Counted from the stretch's first letter, positions 51,976 through 61,167 are shown. The stretch: 64,000 nucleotides of DNA from Microbispora rosea subsp. aerata (GCF_014647835.1 NZ_BMPY01000017.1:1-64000); one strand, 5' to 3'. Translations and numbers: made by a program. Notes: generated by a model from the letters alone, not told the origin.

Positions 51976-52060
51976 CGCACCACAGGGAACGTTCGTCCAG
52001 GCCATGCGCGTTGGTAGGGCTGGACGCACCGAGCTGGACACCGAACCGGGAGGAGGGGGC

Positions 52061-52909
52061 GTGCACCACAACCGCCTGCGCACCGCGCTCCTGCTGGGCG
52101 TGCTGTCCGCGTCGCTCCTGGTCGCCGGGGCCTGGCTGGGGGGCGGTACGGGTGTCCAGATCGCCGTCGTGGCCGCCCTCGCCGTCGTCGGTGTCGCCTA
52201 CTTCTGCGCCGCCCGGATCGCGCTGTCGGCCATGCGGGCCCGGCCCGTGGCCGAGGTGGAGCAGCCGGTGCTCTACCGGGTCGTCCGCGAGCTGTGCACC
52301 GAGGCCCGCGGGCCGATGCCCCGCCTGTACGTGTCCCCGACGATGCAGCCCAACGCGTTCGCGACCGGGCGCAACCCGCGCGACGGGGCGGTGTGCGTCA
52401 CGCACGGCCTGCTCGCGCTGCTGGACGAGCGCGAACTCAAGGCCGTGCTCGGCCACGAGCTGTCGCACATTCACAACCGGGACATCCTGACCTCCTCGGT
52501 CGTGGGCGCGCTCGCCACGATGATCACGTTCTTCGGGTACGCCGGTCTGTTCTTCGGCTCGGACGACGACGAGGGTCCGGGATTCCTCGGCGCGATTTTC
52601 GTGATGATCCTCGGTCCGGTCGCGGCGGCGATGATCCAGACGGCGATCGCGCGATCCCGGGAGTTCGCGGCCGACGAGGCGAGCGTACGGATGACTGGCG
52701 ATCCGCTGGCCCTCGCCTCCGCACTGCGCAAGATCGAGATGGAGGTCCGCAGGCTGCCGCTCCCGGAGAACGGCAGGCTGGCCTCGGCGGGGCACATGAT
52801 GATCGTCAACCCGTTCCGGGGCACCCGGATCGGCAGGTTGTTCGCGACCCACCCGCCGATCGCCGCCAGGATCGCACAGCTGGAGCGGATGGCCGGCTAC
52901 CGCAGGTGA
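52061..52909 (+). CDS. htpX: HtpX-type M48 membrane zinc protease
   Basis: A 282-residue inner-membrane protease for quality control of misfolded membrane proteins. Two N-terminal membrane helices (residues ~9-50) precede the catalytic part: LGHELSHIHNRDILTSS gives the HExxH zinc site, and a third ligand Glu lies in SREFAADEASVRMTGDP. Hydrophobic segments near 160-190 lie between them. The C-terminus has NPFRGTRIGRLFATHPPIAA, a family hallmark. GTG 52061 is preceded by GGGAGGAGGGG. From memory, Streptomyces genomes have an M48 protease gene just after the second complex I operon, so its position marks the operon's former right end. Confidence 0.93.
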   Translation: MHHNRLRTALLLGVLSASLLVAGAWLGGGTGVQIAVVAALAVVGVAYFCAARIALSAMRARPVAEVEQPVLYRVVRELCTEARGPMPRLYVSPTMQPNAFATGRNPRDGAVCVTHGLLALLDERELKAVLGHELSHIHNRDILTSSVVGALATMITFFGYAGLFFGSDDDEGPGFLGAIFVMILGPVAAAMIQTAIARSREFAADEASVRMTGDPLALASALRKIEMEVRRLPLPENGRLASAGHMMIVNPFRGTRIGRLFATHPPIAARIAQLERMAGYRR

Positions 52910-53053
52910 ATGAGCCCGGCATCGGAGACGAACATCGAGGTCACCGCGAGCGGCGTGCCGCTGCCTGCTTCCCGGCCGTCTGAGTGAGCCCGATATGGGG
53001 GCCGTCGTCCTGCGAAAGCGGGCGGTCGAGGCGGGGTGGGCCGTCGGCCGGGG

Positions 53054-53629
53054 TCAGGAGTGCTGGGCGACCGGGTCGGTCTCCTCGGCCGCCAGTCCGG
53101 GCAGCCCGTCGATGCTCTCCCGGTTGTGCTTGGCGCGGTAGCTCCGCCGCTGCTGGACGTCCTTGCGCGTCGCCCACTCGTCGAGCAGGGTCCGGTCCTG
53201 CTCGTACGCCATGAAGGGCACCGAGAAGCCGCACGAGTCGGCGATGCGGTCACAGCTCACGACGATGATCGAGCGCACTCCCGGGTGCGGCCCGAAGAGC
53301 GCGAGCAGATCGGTCCACTCGGCGTCCCGGGGGGTCACCACGCGGCCGGTGCCGTACAGACGGACGATCTTCGGCGGCCCGCTGAAGGCGCAGAACATCA
53401 GCGTGATGCGGCCGTTGTCGCGGATATGGGCGATGGTCTCCACGCCGCTGCCGTCGAGATCGAGGTAGGCCACGGTCGTGTCATCGATGATCGCGAAGGT
53501 GTCCGCGTAGCCCTTGGGAGACACGTTGACGTGGCCGCCCCGCTCGGGAGCGGTGGCGACGAAATAGACCGGCTGCGCCGTGAGGAACTCGCGCAGCCGG
53601 TCATCGAGCTTTTCGTAAATTTTGCCCAT
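53054..53629 (-). CDS. Pyridoxamine 5'-phosphate oxidase-family protein
   Basis: A 191-residue FMN-binding split-barrel protein. VYFVATAPERGGHVNVSPKG is the family's first strands with the NVSPKG phosphate-side motif; VAYLDLDGSGVETIAHIRDN then GRITLMFCAFSGPPKIVRLY follow. It is a PPOX-like redox protein of unknown substrate, often seen in actinobacteria. ATG 53629 is used. It lies 19 bp after the upstream beta-propeller gene, so the two may be co-transcribed. Confidence 0.88.
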   Translation of the reverse strand: MGKIYEKLDDRLREFLTAQPVYFVATAPERGGHVNVSPKGYADTFAIIDDTTVAYLDLDGSGVETIAHIRDNGRITLMFCAFSGPPKIVRLYGTGRVVTPRDAEWTDLLALFGPHPGVRSIIVVSCDRIADSCGFSVPFMAYEQDRTLLDEWATRKDVQQRRSYRAKHNRESIDGLPGLAAEETDPVAQHS

Positions 53630-53648
53630 AACGGGACAATAACCCGCG

Positions 53649-54677
53649 TCACTCGCCCGGCAACCACCAGTTCCACAGGCTGGACTTCACCTTGAAGGAG
53701 TCCAGCGTGGCGGTGGCCCCGGTGGCGGGGTCGAGGCTGCGTACGACGACCCGGTCGATGTCGCCCTCCCGCGAGTCGAGGGTCTCCCAGAGCTTGAGGC
53801 CGCCGTCGGCGGTCCACTCCAGGCGCTTGGCGAACTCCTTCTTGGGCACGCGGACGTTCACGGCCTCGCCCACGGTGTCGTTCGACAGGTCGTACAGCCG
53901 CAGCCGCTTGCCGCCGGAGGAGGTGGTGATCAGCACCGCCACAGTGGAGCCGTCGTCGGCGAGCGCCGTCGGGCTGTTGTTGGCCACCACCTGCGGCACG
54001 ACCTGTGAATTCGTCTGCCGCCCGTCCTGGTCGTACACGCTGAACCGGCTGGTGTTCTCGGCGGTCCCCCGGGAGGCGAGCAGGTGCGTGCCGTCGGGGC
54101 TGAAGCCGAGGATCGACTCGTCGGCCCGGATCTTGCGGACCTTCCCCGTACGGACGTCCACCAGGAGAGACGGGATCTTGTCGTCGCCGTCGTAGTATTC
54201 GATGGCGATCAGGCCGCCGTCCCGCGACAGGGACATGGAGAGGTCTCCCATGCCGATGCCCTTGGGCAGCTTCGAGACCGAACGCGGGAGCGTGCGGACC
54301 TTGTTCGTCGTCAGGTCGCGTACGACGAGCCTGCCGTCCTTCTTCCTGAAGTACGACACGTGCCGGCCGTCGCCGCTGATCGACAGGGGTGCGTCCGCGT
54401 GCTTGTCGATCTTGCCCTTGGCCGTGCGGGGGAACACCTGGGCGTCCTTGAGCACGACGTCGCGGCCGTTGCGAAGCAGCAGGTGCCACGAGCCGCAGGG
54501 GTGGTAGTCGTCCTTCTTGTGGCAGGACTTCAGCCAGGCGTACCGGACGGGGGACGCGGCGGACGCCGTGGCGGAGGCGGCTCCCGTACGCGCCTGCGCC
54601 TGCGCGGCGCCGCCGGCGAGGGTGGTCAGCGCCATGGTGACCGCCGCCGAGAGTGCGAGGATCGCGGGCTTTCTCAT
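53649..54677 (-). CDS. Secreted beta-propeller (TolB/WD40-like) protein
   Basis: A 342-residue exported protein; signal peptide MRKPAILALSAAVTMALTTL to the Ala-rich cleavage site. ATG 54677 has AAGGAA ahead. Repeating propeller blades cover residues ~45-340, with ISGDGRHVSYFRKKDGRLVV, SLSRDGGLIAIEYYDGDDK and LGFSPDGTHLLASRGT. The sequence is related in build, not closely, to the 340-residue protein at 19983. An early pair of Cys (SCHKKDDYHPCGSW) may form a disulfide. Its ligand is unknown. Confidence 0.8.
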   Translation of the reverse strand: MRKPAILALSAAVTMALTTLAGGAAQAQARTGAASATASAASPVRYAWLKSCHKKDDYHPCGSWHLLLRNGRDVVLKDAQVFPRTAKGKIDKHADAPLSISGDGRHVSYFRKKDGRLVVRDLTTNKVRTLPRSVSKLPKGIGMGDLSMSLSRDGGLIAIEYYDGDDKIPSLLVDVRTGKVRKIRADESILGFSPDGTHLLASRGTAENTSRFSVYDQDGRQTNSQVVPQVVANNSPTALADDGSTVAVLITTSSGGKRLRLYDLSNDTVGEAVNVRVPKKEFAKRLEWTADGGLKLWETLDSREGDIDRVVVRSLDPATGATATLDSFKVKSSLWNWWLPGE

Positions 54678-54796
54678 CGAAATTCCTTTCGTCCCGCCAG
54701 GAAATTGGTTTCGCCTTGATAGATGCGATGCGACGACGAAAGGTTCAGCCACGGTGAGTCACGGGGGCGGCACATGAGCCACGGCGCCGGCACAAC

Positions 54797-54832
54797 GAGA
54801 GGGGACGAAGCCGGACGGCTTCGTCCCCTCTC
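54797..54832. terminator. Strong stem-loop terminator of the amino-acid ABC operon
   Basis: A perfect 16-bp stem (GAGAGGGGACGAAGCC with GGCTTCGTCCCCTCTC) around a GGAC loop, 10 bp after the stop of the ABC ATPase gene and before the next leftward gene. Confidence 0.85.
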
Positions 54833-54842
54833 ACACGCGCCG

Positions 54843-55583
54843 TCAAACGCCGGGGTGCAGCACCCGCTTCAGGAACTCGCGGGTCCGCTCGTGCTGCGGG
54901 TCCGCGATGACCTGCTCGGGCGGCCCGTCCTCGACGATCACGCCGCCGTCCATGAACACCACCCGGTCGGCGACCTCGCGGGCGAACCCCATCTCATGGG
55001 TGACGACCAGCATGGTCATGCCGTCCTCCGCGAGCTGCCGCATGACCGACAGCACGTCGCCGACCAGCTCGGGGTCGAGCGCCGAGGTCGGCTCGTCGAA
55101 CAGCATCAGCGAGGGGTTCATGGCGAGCGCGCGGGCGATCGCGACCCGCTGCTGCTGGCCGCCGGACAGCTGGGGCGGGTAGGCGTCGATCTTCGCGAGC
55201 AGCCCGACCTTCTCCAGGTTCTCCCTGGCGATGCGGTCGCACTCCTCCTTGGGCCGCTTGAGCACCCGCTCCTGGGCGATCGTGACGTTGCGCCGCACGG
55301 TCAGGTGGGGGAACAGGTTGAACTGCTGGAACACCATGCCGATGCGCCGCCGTGCCGCGTCGATGTCCACGTCGGGGTCGGTCAGGTCGACGCCGTCCAC
55401 GATCACCGTGCCGGAGGTCGGCTGCTCCAGCAGGTTCACGCACCGCAACAGCGTCGACTTGCCCGAGCCGGACGGCCCGATGATGCAGACGACCTGGCCG
55501 CTTTCGACCGTGAAGTCGACACCGCGCAGCACTTCGAGGCTGCCGAACGACTTGTGCAGGTTCTTGACCTCGACTGTGCTCAT
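54843..55583 (-). CDS. Polar amino-acid ABC transporter, ATP-binding protein
   Basis: A 246-residue ABC ATPase of the GlnQ type that powers uptake of polar amino acids. Walker A is GPSGSGKST near residue 37, the Q-loop [13 protein letters not shown], the signature [20 protein letters not shown], Walker [15 protein letters not shown] and the H-loop VVTHEMGF. The start ATG overlaps the permease stop by 4 bp. It is the last gene of the three-gene operon, followed by a terminator. Confidence 0.95.
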   Translation of the reverse strand: MSTVEVKNLHKSFGSLEVLRGVDFTVESGQVVCIIGPSGSGKSTLLRCVNLLEQPTSGTVIVDGVDLTDPDVDIDAARRRIGMVFQQFNLFPHLTVRRNVTIAQERVLKRPKEECDRIARENLEKVGLLAKIDAYPPQLSGGQQQRVAIARALAMNPSLMLFDEPTSALDPELVGDVLSVMRQLAEDGMTMLVVTHEMGFAREVADRVVFMDGGVIVEDGPPEQVIADPQHERTREFLKRVLHPGV

Positions 55584-56419
55584 CGGTGCGCTCCCTGACG
55601 AGCTTCCAGCCGCCTCGCCACATATCCGAGGGGAATCGTGATCAGCAGGTAGGTCAGGCCGGACACGAGGATCGGCGTGGGGCTGGCGAAGGTGGAGGCC
55701 TGGTCGTTGCCGAACTTCGCCAGCTCGACCTGGGCGGCGGTGACCCCGAGGAACAGCACCAGCGAGGAGTCCTTGAACAGCAGGACCAGCTCGTTGGTGA
55801 GCGGCGGGATCACGATCCTGATCGCCTGCGGGATGATGATCGAGACCATCGCCCGCATGTACGGCATGCCGAGCGAGCGCGCCGCCTCCATCTGCCCCTT
55901 GGGCACGGCCTGCAGGCCCGCGCGGAAGGTCTCGGCCATGTACGCGGCCGAGACCAGGCCGAGGCCCAGCGCCGCCTGGCCGTACACGTCGCCGGGCACG
56001 TGGAAGCCGGGGAAGGCCAGCGGCAGGCTGCCGATCATCAGGAAGATGACGAGCGCCGGGAGCCCGCGGAAGATCTCGATGTAGATCGCCGACAGCCAAC
56101 GGTACGGAGCCACCGACGACTGGCGCATCAGCGCCAGCAGCAGGCCGCCCACGAAACCGGCGGCGTACCCGCTCACCGTGTAGATGACGGTGTTCTTCAG
56201 CGCGACCGTGAACAGCTCGGGCAGACCCTCGCGGGCGACGTCCAGGTTGAAGAACGACTGGCTGATCGACTTCCAGTCGGCCAGGGCGATCAGGACGACG
56301 AGGATCACCACCAGCACGGCGTACTGGATGCCGCGGCTGATGCGCTGCCTCTTGCGCGGGCTGAGCCCCTTGCGGGGCTCAGCGGAGGGGGGCGTCTGCT
56401 GCTCGCTCACAACGCTCAT
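55580..56419 (-). CDS. Polar amino-acid ABC transporter, permease
   Basis: A 279-residue membrane protein with an N-terminal basic region, a first helix (residues ~29-47) and five further helices of the His/Glu/Gln/Arg permease type. The coupling (EAA) motif is in [20 protein letters not shown], then [20 protein letters not shown]. Only one permease is present, so the channel is probably a homodimer as in Gln transporters. It overlaps both neighbouring genes. Confidence 0.93.
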   Translation of the reverse strand: MSVVSEQQTPPSAEPRKGLSPRKRQRISRGIQYAVLVVILVVLIALADWKSISQSFFNLDVAREGLPELFTVALKNTVIYTVSGYAAGFVGGLLLALMRQSSVAPYRWLSAIYIEIFRGLPALVIFLMIGSLPLAFPGFHVPGDVYGQAALGLGLVSAAYMAETFRAGLQAVPKGQMEAARSLGMPYMRAMVSIIIPQAIRIVIPPLTNELVLLFKDSSLVLFLGVTAAQVELAKFGNDQASTFASPTPILVSGLTYLLITIPLGYVARRLEARQGAHR

Positions 56420-57312
56420 GATCCGGCGGCGGGCGACTCGGTAGTGGTCGAAGCGCCGTCAGAAGCACCGCCGGACACGCTGCCCGGCTCGGTGCCGAAC
56501 CACTTCTTGTAGATCTCGTTGTAGGTGCCGTCCGCCTTGGCCGCGGCGAGGACCTCGTCGACGACCTGCTTGAGCGCCGTGTTGTCCTTCTTCATGCCGA
56601 TGCCGTACTGCTCACCGGTGTCGAGGCTCGCGACGTGCTCGAACTTCTCGCTGATCTCGGGCTTCTTCAGCCAGGTCAGCACGACCGGGAGGTCCTGCAC
56701 GATCACGTCGGCCTGGCCGGTCTGCAGGCCGAGCAGCTCCTTGGGCGAGTCGGCGAACTCGATCGGCTCGAACCCCTTGTCCTTCACGTAGTCGAGGCCG
56801 GTGGTCGACGCCTGCGCGCCGAGCTTGAGGTTCTTGGCCTTGACGTCGTCCAGCGAGGTGACCCCGCTGCCCTTCTTGGCCATCAGCGCCTGGGTGGCGT
56901 CGAAGTACGGCTCGGAGAACAGCAGGTTCTGCTTGCGCTCCTCGGTGATCGTCATGCCCGCGGCGGCCACGTCGCACTTGCGGGCGTTCAGCGCGGCGCC
57001 GCTCTTGATCGCCGCGAAGTCGATGTCGACGATGTCCTGAGTCACGCCCAGCTTCTTCGCGACCAGGTCGACGATGTCGACGTCGAACCCGATGACCTTG
57101 CCGCCCTGGTTGAACTGGAACGGCTCATATGGGATGTTCGTACAAGTGGTGATCTTGCCGGGGTTCACGAGGGCGACACCGCCGGGGGCAGCCGAGGCCG
57201 TCGCCGTGCCCGAGTCGGCGGAGTCGCTCCCGCACGCGGTGACGGTCAGCGCCGCCGCCAGCGCGACCGCGCCGATGCTCGCGGCTTTCCGATAGGTGGA
57301 CCAGGGAGCCAC
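56416..57312 (-). CDS. Polar amino-acid ABC transporter, substrate-binding lipoprotein
   Basis: A 298-residue lipoprotein: signal ending ALAAALTVTACGSD (lipobox Cys near residue 27), then a family 3 periplasmic-type binding domain. NIPYEPFQFNQGGKVIGFDV and DIVDLVAKKLG form the ligand-binding first lobe; VAAAGMTITEERKQNLLFSE and PYFDATQALM, then KLGAQASTTGLDYVKDKGFE, complete it. It captures an amino acid such as glutamine or glutamate outside the membrane. It is the first gene of the operon; ATG 57312. Confidence 0.93.
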   Translation of the reverse strand: MAPWSTYRKAASIGAVALAAALTVTACGSDSADSGTATASAAPGGVALVNPGKITTCTNIPYEPFQFNQGGKVIGFDVDIVDLVAKKLGVTQDIVDIDFAAIKSGAALNARKCDVAAAGMTITEERKQNLLFSEPYFDATQALMAKKGSGVTSLDDVKAKNLKLGAQASTTGLDYVKDKGFEPIEFADSPKELLGLQTGQADVIVQDLPVVLTWLKKPEISEKFEHVASLDTGEQYGIGMKKDNTALKQVVDEVLAAAKADGTYNEIYKKWFGTEPGSVSGGASDGASTTTESPAAGS

Positions 57313-57422
57313 ACCGGCCTCCTTGTTGTGGTGCGAAAACGTCTGAGGCGCAGTTTAAGCGGCTCTTATGACGGTTTGGCCACCACATGGATCGTAGCCA
57401 GTAACGTCTGTGAAACGTGGCG

Positions 57423-57905
57423 TCAGGGGTGCAGGCCTTCGGTGAGCGTGTTGAACCGTTCGAGCATCCGCGCGAGCAGCCGGACGTCCTCCTCCGGCCA
57501 GGCGGCCAGCAGCGTGCGCAACTGGCTCTCACGGGCTGACCTCGCGTCGTCGAGCCGCTTGCGTCCCTCGGGGGTGAGGGCCAGCAGGTGGGCCCGGCCG
57601 TCCTCCGGGTCGGGGCTGCGGCTGATCAGCCCCAGCTCCTCCAGCACCTTGAGCTGGCGGCTGATCGTCGCCCGGCCGACCCGTAGGTAGGCGGCCAGGT
57701 CGCTGGACCGCATCGGGGAGCTCTGGTCGATGCGGACCAGCAGGCCGTACGCGCCGGGGTCCAGCTCGGGGTGCACCTTCCGCCCCATCCCCGCGGAGAA
57801 CGCGTTGGCGCGGCGGAGCAGGATGGCGAGCTGGCGCTCGACCGCGCAGTACGCCTCGCGTTCGCCGGCCGTGGGCGGCCGGGAAGCGGTCTCCGCCTCC
57901 GTCAT
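57423..57905 (-). CDS. MarR-family transcriptional regulator
   Basis: A 160-residue winged-helix regulator. The helix-turn-helix is MRSSDLAAYLRVGRATISRQ, then LKVLEELGLISRSPDPEDGR, which forms the wing (residues ~60-105). Dimerisation helices at both ends are present. It is the last gene of the exporter - yceI remnant - marR run transcribed leftwards, and two palindromes upstream of the exporter (60485-60530) are its likely targets. The ligand is probably a drug-like molecule exported by the transporter. Confidence 0.9.
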   Translation of the reverse strand: MTEAETASRPPTAGEREAYCAVERQLAILLRRANAFSAGMGRKVHPELDPGAYGLLVRIDQSSPMRSSDLAAYLRVGRATISRQLKVLEELGLISRSPDPEDGRAHLLALTPEGRKRLDDARSARESQLRTLLAAWPEEDVRLLARMLERFNTLTEGLHP

Positions 57906-57939
57906 GGCCTGTCTCCTCCTGACTGCGGGTGGCCGGGGT

Positions 57940-58258
57940 CTACCCGCGCACCGCCTGGATGTCCAGCTCTACCTTCAGTGTCGCGCCGATGAGCGCGATC
58001 CCGGCCTGGACGACCTGGTTATAGGTCATCGCGAAGTCCTCCCGGCGCGGCCGCGTGACGGCGTGGAACGCCGCGCGCAGTCAGCGGGCCGTGCACCGTC
58101 CACCGGTCCGGGCCCGCCGGCGACAGGCCGGTGCTCCGGTACGCGATGACCGGGTGCGCCGGGACGTCGAGGAAGTCCGCGGACCGCAGGTGATCATCGC
58201 GCATCCGGCTGCCCGTGTCGATGGACGCCGCGACGATCTCGGCGGCCGAGGCGCTCAT
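57940..58258 (-). pseudogene. yceI-like gene, truncated and internally deleted
   Basis: Remains of a YceI-family (lipocalin-like, polyisoprenoid-binding) gene. The first open part reads AASIDTGSRMRDDHLRSADF, then LDVPAHPVIAYRSTG and RWTVHGPLTARGV, clear YceI signatures, but lacks the family's first ~45-70 residues. It then jumps, with frame change, to REDFAMTYNQVVQAGIALIG and KVELDIQAVRG at the true C-terminus (stop at 57940). About 40 codons are missing in the middle. Its ATG overlaps the exporter stop as ATGA. Confidence 0.85.
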
Positions 58259-60459
58259 CGGTCGTGCCCCAGCCGGACGTCGTACGGCTCGTCGCCCCGG
58301 CCGGCCAGGTCGAGCGTGCTCGCGACCGGAGGGTAGCCGCTGGCCACGATCGTGTACTGCCCGCCGGTGAGATCGGTGAAGGCGTACTCGCCGTCCTCGC
58401 CGGTGGTCGCCACGCCCACCACGTTCCCGGCCGCGTCGAGCAGCGTGACCCTGGCGTCGGCCAGCGGTGCACCGTCCTCGGCCCGAACCGTGCCCCGCAT
58501 CCGCGGCTCCCGGTCGCCCGCCGACGCGATCAGCACGTACGTGCCGCCGCCCGGCCTCCGGATCGCATAGCCCCCGTCGTCCCGGGTGACCGTACGGCCG
58601 ATCTGGTGGCCGCGCGCGTCGATCAGCGTGAGCGTGGCGCGGCCCACGGGCACGCCGTCCCGGCCCTTGACGAACCCGCGGACCTCCACGCCGCCCGGCT
58701 CGCGCGTCTCCACGGCGACCGCGCCGTACGGCTGGGCCCGCGTGGCGGTGAGGAGCCGTGCGTTCGGCGGCTGTGCGGGGGAGCGGCCGTTCGGCGCGGC
58801 GAGCGCGGCGTCGGCGGTGACCACCCGCTGCCTGTCGCGCTGGGCGTGCCGCCCGGGCGTGGCGCCGTTCCGCTGGACGGCGGGCTCGGGTGCGGGGGCC
58901 TGCTCGGGCTCCCGCGTCTCGGCGCGGACGCCGATCGCGGTGGTCCGCAGCGGCACCTCCTGGATGAACAGCACGGCGATCAGTGCCAGGAGAGCGGCCG
59001 GCGCGGCGTAGAGGAACAGGTCGCCGACGCCGTGGCCGTACGCGCTCTCGACGACGGCGCGGACCGGGGCGGGCAGCGAGGAGAGCTTGGGGATCGTGCC
59101 GCTTTCCGCGCCGGTCCCCGTGACGCCCAGCGCGGCGAGGCCCTCATCCAGGTAGTTCCTGACGCGGTTGACCATCACCGCGCCGAGCGCCGACACGCCG
59201 ATCGCGCCGCCGAGGGAGCGGAAGAACGCGACCACGGAGCTGCCCGCGCCCAGGTCCTCCGCCCGCACCTGGTTTTGCACCGCGAGCACGAGGTTCTGCT
59301 GGCTCATGCCCACGCCCACGCCGACGAAGAACATGAAGACGGCCACGAGCCAGTAGGCGGTGTCGTAGCGGATCATGCCCATCAGCGCGAACCCGGCCGT
59401 GAGGAAGAACGCGCCGGCGACCAGGAAGACCTTCCAGTGGCCGGTGCGCGTGATGATCTGCCCCGAGACCGTGGAGGAGACGGCCAGACCGAGGATCATC
59501 GGCAGCGTCATGAGGCCGGCCACCGTGGGCGTCTCGCCACGGGCGAGCTGGAAATATTGGCTCAGGAAGGTCGTCGCGCCGAACATGCCCACGCCGACCA
59601 GCACGCTGGCGACCACGGCGAGGCTGACCGTACGCATCCGGAACAGCCGCAGCGGCACGATGGGCTCCCCGGCCTTCGACTCCACCAGGAGGAACAGCGC
59701 CGCGAGGACCACGGCCCCGCCGACCATCGCGCCGGTCTGCCACGACAGCCAGTCGTACTTGCCGCCCGCGAACGACACCCAGATCAGCAGCAGCGAGACC
59801 GAGGCGGCGATGAGGACCGCACCGCCCCAGTCGATGCGCACGTCGCGCTTGAGCACCGGCAGGTGCAGGGTCTTCTGCAGCATGATCAGCGCGATGATCG
59901 CGAACGGCACGCCGACGTAGAAGCACCAGCGCCAGCCGAGCCAGTCGGTGTCCACGATGAGGCCGCCGATGAGCGGGCCGCCGATCGTGGCGACCGCGAA
60001 CACCGCCCCCAGGTAGCCCGAGTAACGTCCCCGCTGACGCGGCGGGATCATCGCCGCCATGATCACCTGGGAGAGCGCGGTGAGGCCGCCGACGCCCAGG
60101 CCCTGCACCACCCGCGCCGAGATCAGCATCGTGGGGTTCTGCGACAGGCCGGCGATCGCGGAGCCGATCACGTACACGATCAGCCCGAGCTGGATGAGCA
60201 GCTTCTTGCTGAACAGGTCGGCCAGCTTGCCCCAGATCGGCGTGGAGACCGTCGCCGCGAGCAGCGTCGCGGTGATCACCCATGTGTAGGTCGTCTCGTC
60301 CGCGTGCAGCTCCGCGGTGATCGTGGGGAGCGCGTTCGACACCACGGTCGAGGACAAGATCGCGACGAACATCCCCAGCATCAGCCCCGAGAGCGCCTCC
60401 AGGATCTCCCGGTGCGTCATCGCGGAGGCCGCCGCGTCTGGTGGATCCTCCCTGGTCAT
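58255..60459 (-). CDS. EmrB/QacA-type MFS exporter with carboxypeptidase-regulatory-like tail
   Basis: A 734-residue protein. Residues ~15-525 carry fourteen membrane helices of the DHA2 drug-export group: ALSGLMLGMFVAILSSTVVS, NALPTI, GKLADLFSKKLLIQLGLIVY and ARVVQGLGVGGLTALSQVIM. A ~60-residue linker follows, then two carboxypeptidase regulatory-like (Ig-fold) domains: VEVRGFVKGRDGVPVGRATL through YVLIAS, and MRGTVRAEDGAPLADARVTL through YTIVASGYPPVAS. The tail is presumably cytoplasmic or exposed depending on topology. Proteins of this build occur in actinobacteria beside yceI and marR genes, as here. ATG 60459. Confidence 0.92.
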   Translation of the reverse strand: MTREDPPDAAASAMTHREILEALSGLMLGMFVAILSSTVVSNALPTITAELHADETTYTWVITATLLAATVSTPIWGKLADLFSKKLLIQLGLIVYVIGSAIAGLSQNPTMLISARVVQGLGVGGLTALSQVIMAAMIPPRQRGRYSGYLGAVFAVATIGGPLIGGLIVDTDWLGWRWCFYVGVPFAIIALIMLQKTLHLPVLKRDVRIDWGGAVLIAASVSLLLIWVSFAGGKYDWLSWQTGAMVGGAVVLAALFLLVESKAGEPIVPLRLFRMRTVSLAVVASVLVGVGMFGATTFLSQYFQLARGETPTVAGLMTLPMILGLAVSSTVSGQIITRTGHWKVFLVAGAFFLTAGFALMGMIRYDTAYWLVAVFMFFVGVGVGMSQQNLVLAVQNQVRAEDLGAGSSVVAFFRSLGGAIGVSALGAVMVNRVRNYLDEGLAALGVTGTGAESGTIPKLSSLPAPVRAVVESAYGHGVGDLFLYAAPAALLALIAVLFIQEVPLRTTAIGVRAETREPEQAPAPEPAVQRNGATPGRHAQRDRQRVVTADAALAAPNGRSPAQPPNARLLTATRAQPYGAVAVETREPGGVEVRGFVKGRDGVPVGRATLTLIDARGHQIGRTVTRDDGGYAIRRPGGGTYVLIASAGDREPRMRGTVRAEDGAPLADARVTLLDAAGNVVGVATTGEDGEYAFTDLTGGQYTIVASGYPPVASTLDLAGRGDEPYDVRLGHDR

Positions 60460-60484
60460 CGCAGTCCTCCCCTATGCGATCAAA

Positions 60485-60499
60485 CTTAGTTTCCCTAAG
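60485..60499. promoter_or_regulatory. Operator candidate 1 upstream of the MFS exporter
   Basis: CTTAG and CTAAG separated by five bases form an imperfect 15-bp inverted repeat 26 bp before the exporter start. It shares the CCTTAG/CTAAG element with the stronger palindrome at 60516. Confidence 0.5.
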
Positions 60500-60515
60500 C
60501 AATCATATCTTGATC

Positions 60516-60530
60516 GTTGCCTTAGGCAAC
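60516..60530. promoter_or_regulatory. Operator candidate 2, perfect palindrome (MarR target)
   Basis: GTTGCC-TTA-GGCAAC is a perfect 15-bp inverted repeat 57 bp before the exporter ATG. Its size and position fit a MarR-type site that represses the exporter - yceI remnant - marR transcript. Confidence 0.7.
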
Positions 60531-60566
60531 CAAATAGTCGTGCTCCGGGGGTGGCTGGACATGACA

Positions 60567-60595
60567 AAGGCCCTGAACCCGCAGGTCAGGGCCTT
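60567..60595. terminator. Terminator after yajQ
   Basis: A perfect 10-bp stem (AAGGCCCTGA with TCAGGGCCTT) with a 9-base loop lies 27 bp after the stop of the leftward yajQ gene and upstream of the exporter promoter. Confidence 0.75.
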
Positions 60596-60622
60596 ATGAG
60601 GATGGTGTGGATGTGACCAGCG

Positions 60623-61114
60623 TCACCGATAGTTGACGAACTGAAGGGCGATGTCGAGGTCCTTGCCCTTGAGCAGGGCGATCACCGCCTGAAGGTCGTC
60701 CTTCTTCTTGGAGCTGACCCGGAGCTCGTCGCCCTGGATCTGCGCCTTGACGCCCTTCGGCCCCTCGTCCCGGATGATCTTGGAGATCTTCTTGGCGTTC
60801 TCCTGGTCGATGCCCTCCTTGAGGGACACCATCAGGCGGTACTCCTTGCCGGACAGTTTCGGCTCGCCCGCGTCCAGGATCTTGAGGGACAGGTTGCGCT
60901 TGACGATCTTCTCCTTGAAGACGTCGAGAACGGCGTTGGCCCGCTCCTCGCTGTTCGCCCTGATCTCGATGTCCTTCTGCCCCGACCAGGAGATGCTCGC
61001 GCCGGTGCCCTTGAAGTCGAAGCGGTGCCCGACCTCCTTGACCGTCTGGTTCAGGGCGTTGTCGACCTCCTGCCGGTCGATCTTGCTCACCACGTCGAAA
61101 CTGCTGTCGGCCAT
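60623..61114 (-). CDS. yajQ: YajQ-family nucleotide-binding protein
   Basis: A 163-residue YajQ/DUF520 protein. It starts [33 protein letters not shown] and [20 protein letters not shown] are family-specific, ending with [20 protein letters not shown]. Some homologues bind cyclic di-GMP and affect gene control; in most bacteria the role is open. The open frame continues upstream, but ATG 61114 matches the family's N-terminus. It has a terminator downstream. Confidence 0.95.
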   Translation of the reverse strand: MADSSFDVVSKIDRQEVDNALNQTVKEVGHRFDFKGTGASISWSGQKDIEIRANSEERANAVLDVFKEKIVKRNLSLKILDAGEPKLSGKEYRLMVSLKEGIDQENAKKISKIIRDEGPKGVKAQIQGDELRVSSKKKDDLQAVIALLKGKDLDIALQFVNYR

Positions 61115-61167
61115 CGGTGTCCGTGTCCTCTCTCCGTTGCCCTCTGAGATTAGTGGCCCCGATGCGA

